This document shows, in pieces, positions 13,544 through 15,714 of a stretch of DNA of 15,714 nucleotides. The position numbers and the translations under genes were made by a program. Numbering within the stretch: position 1 is the first letter of the stretch; the number at the start of each line of letters is the position of its first letter. The stretch comes from Spirochaetia bacterium (GTDB lineage: Bacteria > Spirochaetota > Spirochaetia > Treponematales > Treponemataceae), in NCBI GenBank assembly GCA_900769975.1, contig CAAGIR010000081.1, positions 1 through 15,714 of the forward strand, given 5' to 3'. Under the pieces are notes generated by a model. It worked only from the letters and a program-made list of their open reading frames with translations. It did not search any database and had not been told where the DNA came from.

Positions 13544-14248
13544 ATGAACAAGTTGAAAACTGCAATCCGCAACGCTGAAGTTGACGGACTTTCGGACTCA
13601 ATCATCCGTAATTTCAAGGCGGACGAAAAGGCTCAGTCTGATTCATTCCTGAAATCAGCCCTTGAGGAACTCGAATCGCTTTCAGCTCAAATCACGACAG
13701 CTATTTTACAAGACAAGACTCTCTCAACGCTCGATTCTGCTGACAGTGCACGAGATGAGGCTATAAAAACACTGGGAACGGTTCTTGCTGCCTATGCCGT
13801 TTTCCCGATTGCAAGCAAAAAAGAACTTTCTGCTCCACTCAAAGCAATCTACGACAAGTATGCAAAAGCCGGAATCACGACAGCCAACTACACGAGCGAA
13901 TCTTCAATGATTGAAAGCCTTTTGCAGGACTTTTCCGCAGATTCACTTGCAGAAAACATCAAAGGCTTGGAAGGTGTCGCAGAAGCAATTGATTCTATCC
14001 GCTCAGCACAGAACGATTTCACGAGGGCAAACGACGAGTATGTAAAGGCAAGTTCAAACAAGGGCGCTTCTGCTTCTAGTTACAACAAACCGATTGTTTC
14101 ACTTGTAAATGACAAGCTCGTTCCCTACCTTAACGCAATGGTTATTGCAGGAAACGCAAACTGTATTGATTTCGCAAAAAATGTTGAGGCTGAAATCAAC
14201 AGGGCAAACGAGGCAATCTCAAAGCGTGGCAAGAAAACGGCTGAGTAA
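13544..14248 (+). CDS. DUF6261-like all-helical protein
   Basis: The 234-residue protein is predicted to be almost wholly helical, with no signal peptide or membrane span. The pattern DSADSARDEAIKTLGTVLAAY (63-83), then YDKYAKAGITTANYTSESSMIESLLQDF (about 104-131) and SIRSAQNDFTRANDEY (151-166), resembles the uncharacterised family DUF6261, known to me from Bacteroidetes and some treponemes; the match is from memory. AAGGAGG (13529-13535) is a very strong ribosome site. A weak promoter-like pair TTGTCG/TATTTT (13482, 13505) precedes it. The gene is clearly richer in G+C and in C/G-ending codons than its neighbours, suggesting a host-adapted, well-expressed gene. No function is assigned. Confidence 0.8.
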   Translation: MNKLKTAIRNAEVDGLSDSIIRNFKADEKAQSDSFLKSALEELESLSAQITTAILQDKTLSTLDSADSARDEAIKTLGTVLAAYAVFPIASKKELSAPLKAIYDKYAKAGITTANYTSESSMIESLLQDFSADSLAENIKGLEGVAEAIDSIRSAQNDFTRANDEYVKASSNKGASASSYNKPIVSLVNDKLVPYLNAMVIAGNANCIDFAKNVEAEINRANEAISKRGKKTAE

Positions 14249-14278
14249 GACTTGAAAGGTCAAGCCTTTCAAGTCTTA
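14246..14278. repeat. perfect 14-bp hairpin with TCAAG loop overlapping a stop codon
   Basis: The stem runs from the TAA stop codon (14246-14259) to 14265-14278 and is closed by TCAAG (14260-14264). No T tract follows, so RNA protection or transcript-end formation is as likely as termination. Confidence 0.78.
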
Positions 14279-14290
14279 AGAAAAAGATAT

Positions 14291-14323
14291 ATATTCAAAT
14301 CGGGTTAAGCCCGATTTGAATAT
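14291..14323. repeat. second perfect 14-bp hairpin, TTAAG loop
   Basis: ATATTCAAATCGGG (14291-14304) pairs with 14310-14323 around TTAAG. It lies 12 bp after the previous hairpin and has the same stem and loop length but an unrelated stem sequence. Confidence 0.78.
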
Positions 14324-14358
14324 GAATTTAAGATTTTAATTTAGGATAAATTGGGAAA

Positions 14359-15363
14359 ATGAAAACATTAAATTCAAATACTGTAGAACTTCATTATCAT
14401 TTTACTGACCATGAACATCGTATAGATGCTTTTGTTCAAAATAGATGTGAACATGAACTGCTAGTTCTTATGAAAGAACTAACAAAATATTTTGAATTTG
14501 AGTTTTCGATTGAAACTGAATTAACTCAATCTGGCGGTATTCGAAAGTTCTTCAAAATTAAGCCAAATGATTTATCAAAAAAAGATAAGAAACAGATAGA
14601 TATTGCTGTTCGTACAGCTATCTGTACAGCTCTTATAACTTCATTCCTAATAAATCCACTTTCAATTCCTGCAACCAAAATTGTATCTAACCTTATGGAT
14701 AAAATTTTTGAAGACAAGGAACTTGCAGAAATCGAAAAAGAAAAGGCAAAAGAAGAATTAAAATCCTTAAAACTTGATAATATAAAGAAGCAACAGGAAA
14801 TCGAAAGTAATGCCCAATTAAGAATAAGTCGATCAAATTTCTATGAAATCCTCAACGAATATGAACGACTTGATTCTGTAGAATTTTTGGAAGAAGATGA
14901 GCAGAAAAATAGAGCTATCGTGTATCAAAGAATTCCTCAAATTGACTTTGAAAAATATATAATTCAGAAAGATACACTGGAAGATGAAATTGTAGAAAAT
15001 GCAATGGTGGCAATCGTTTCTCCTGTTTTGTCAAAAAATACAAAGAATATAAAATGGAGAGGATATTATAACGGTGAATTAATACCCCTAATAATGAAAT
15101 CAGAGGAATTTGTAACAAGTGTTGATGAAGGTCTTATTGAGTTTAAAAACGGTTTTATAATAAATTGTAATTTGAGAATAGAACGAGAAAAGAAAAAAGA
15201 TGATGACGAAAAAAGACGATATATAGTTACAGAAGTTATAAGCTATATTATTAATGAAAAAGTTTTTGAAACTATGGAAGGTAAAAGATATAAACAGACA
15301 AAAAAAGATGAAGCTGACACTCAATATTTACCTTTTGATGAATTAAACGATAAAAAAGAATAA
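14359..15363 (+). CDS. uncharacterised 334-residue protein with hydrophobic segment and charged helix
   Basis: I do not recognise a named family. Visible parts are an N-terminal mixed domain (1-66) with ELHYHFTDHEHRIDAFVQNRCE; a moderately hydrophobic stretch (81-110, IAVRTAICTALITSFLINPL) that could be one membrane segment or buried helices; a Lys/Glu-rich helix or coiled coil (114-152); and a C-terminal domain with RSNFYEIL (158-165), AIVSPVL, WRGYYNGELIPLIM (from 233) and alternating strands to about 300. I recall unnamed proteins with the same opening and the same W-x-x-Y-NGE C-terminal block, but have no function for them. The ribosome site is weak (GGGA near 14352). It ends 27 bp before the attC of the defence-rich cassette c7. 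Confidence 0.8.
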   Translation: MKTLNSNTVELHYHFTDHEHRIDAFVQNRCEHELLVLMKELTKYFEFEFSIETELTQSGGIRKFFKIKPNDLSKKDKKQIDIAVRTAICTALITSFLINPLSIPATKIVSNLMDKIFEDKELAEIEKEKAKEELKSLKLDNIKKQQEIESNAQLRISRSNFYEILNEYERLDSVEFLEEDEQKNRAIVYQRIPQIDFEKYIIQKDTLEDEIVENAMVAIVSPVLSKNTKNIKWRGYYNGELIPLIMKSEEFVTSVDEGLIEFKNGFIINCNLRIEREKKKDDDEKRRYIVTEVISYIINEKVFETMEGKRYKQTKKDEADTQYLPFDELNDKKE

Positions 15364-15389
15364 ATCTCTTTTTGTAATAGAAATAAATC

Positions 15390-15455
15390 GTATAACAAGA
15401 GGTTCAAAGCCGACAAACCGGTCAAGCCGGTTTGCGGTTTAACTCATTGTTATGC
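15390..15455 (+). other. attC recombination site (end of c7)
   Basis: The arms are GTATAAC (15390-15396) and GTTATGC (15449-15455). The inner arms and the variable stem AAACCGG/CCGGTTT are essentially those of the 3785 site, with TCAAG at 15422-15426. The left arm matches the start of c7 (TTATACG at 9288) and not that of c8 (TTATGCC). Confidence 0.9.
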
Positions 15456-15458
15456 CCA

Positions 15459-15473
15459 CGCCCCACTGGGGCG
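15459..15473. repeat. cassette 5'-end hairpin (c8)
   Basis: CGCCCC (15459-15464) pairs with GGGGCG (15468-15473) around ACT. The c8 start is nearly identical to the c4 start. Confidence 0.7.
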
Positions 15474-15543
15474 GTAGGATTTTTAGTATTTAAAAATTTC
15501 AAAGCATGACATTTCTCCAAAATTAAAATATTGGAAGAAATGA

Positions 15544-15714
15544 ATGGAACAATTTACCGAAGACCAGGTACGAGATAAAGCAAAAGAAATTCTTGGATTT
15601 GAAAATGTAGAAAATGTTGAAACTGGTGTTGGTCAATTAACAACCTTTAATCAGCTAGGATTTAAAGGTATTTCAGACAAACCTGACGGCTGGTATTTAC
15701 CGAATGATAAGAAA
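15544..15714 (+). CDS. start of a probable restriction-modification protein (cut by window edge)
   Basis: The first 57 residues are visible and the frame is open to the end of the window. The opening MEQFTEDQVRDKAKEIL and the stretch ISDKPDGWYLP (about 43-53) resemble the N-terminal nuclease-like part of large type IIG or class I SAM-dependent restriction methylases, where the acidic residue in PDGWYLP begins a PD-(D/E)xK core. The catalytic parts would lie beyond the edge. The ribosome site is weak (GGAAGA at 15533-15538). It is the first gene of cassette c8, and like c4 (which shares its 5' end) may be a single-gene restriction-modification cassette. Confidence 0.65.
   Translation, partial: MEQFTEDQVRDKAKEILGFENVENVETGVGQLTTFNQLGFKGISDKPDGWYLPNDKK

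Noticed and set aside
1050..15455. The repeated sites as a CRISPR array
   Set aside because: Spacing is 0.46 to 6.2 kb with genes between, repeats are imperfect with an internal variable stem, and arms follow cassette ends, all fitting attC and not CRISPR.
1050..15455. The repeats as insertion-sequence ends or MITEs
   Set aside because: No transposase is present, there are no target-site duplications, and the asymmetric bulges and G^TT boundary logic fit attC.

Overview
This window is a run of integron gene cassettes from an AT-rich bacterium (roughly one-third G+C by eye), and all real genes are on the + strand. A spirochaete of the genus Treponema is the most likely host. The reasons are the AT-rich composition, the attC style (bulged L arm, short variable stem), and the known presence of a chromosomal integron in Treponema denticola. 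No integrase, rRNA or housekeeping gene is present, so the genus is an inference (about 50 percent).

The key structure is a repeated recombination site, attC, with arms of the type RYYYAAC ... GTTATGC/GTTATAC, three single-base bulges on the left arm and a short variable stem closed by the loop TCAAG. Six sites are complete (1050, 3785, 6471, 7715, 9230, 15390), one is cut by the left edge (1-8) and one is collapsed to its outer arms (630-653). Cutting at G^TT gives these cassettes: c1 3-644 (glyoxalase-fold protein); c2 645-1107 (no gene); c3 1108-3844 (adenine methylase, HNH endonuclease, HigBA-type toxin-antitoxin pair); c4 3845-6531 (single-chain restriction-modification enzyme); c5 6532-7771 (Mrr-type nuclease); c6 7772-9287 (lipoprotein plus a second toxin-antitoxin pair); c7 9288-15449 (two adenine methylases, AlwI-type endonuclease, a DUF6261-like protein, an unknown 334-residue protein); c8 from 15450 (start of another restriction-modification-type protein, cut by the right edge). 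In c1 to c5 and c7 the left arm of the cassette's attC is complementary to the first bases of the same cassette rather than to its present neighbour, as expected if each was once a circle.

Functionally the array is a defence and stabilisation store: up to five restriction systems and two toxin-antitoxin modules in under 16 kb. The two toxin promoters have the same unusual design, with an operator palindrome between -35 and -10 and the start codon about 7 nt after the -10, which predicts leaderless mRNA.

The non-coding DNA is rich in structure. Every cassette begins with a short hairpin at a fixed distance after the attC right arm, with changing stem sequence but conserved pairing. Many intergenic hairpins reuse the attC loop TCAAG. 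A 157-bp block of serial hairpins is nearly duplicated in c1 and c2. A set of TCCT-N7-AGGA palindromes lies upstream of the DUF6261-like gene. The hairpin code and the 334-residue protein are the best candidates for something undescribed.
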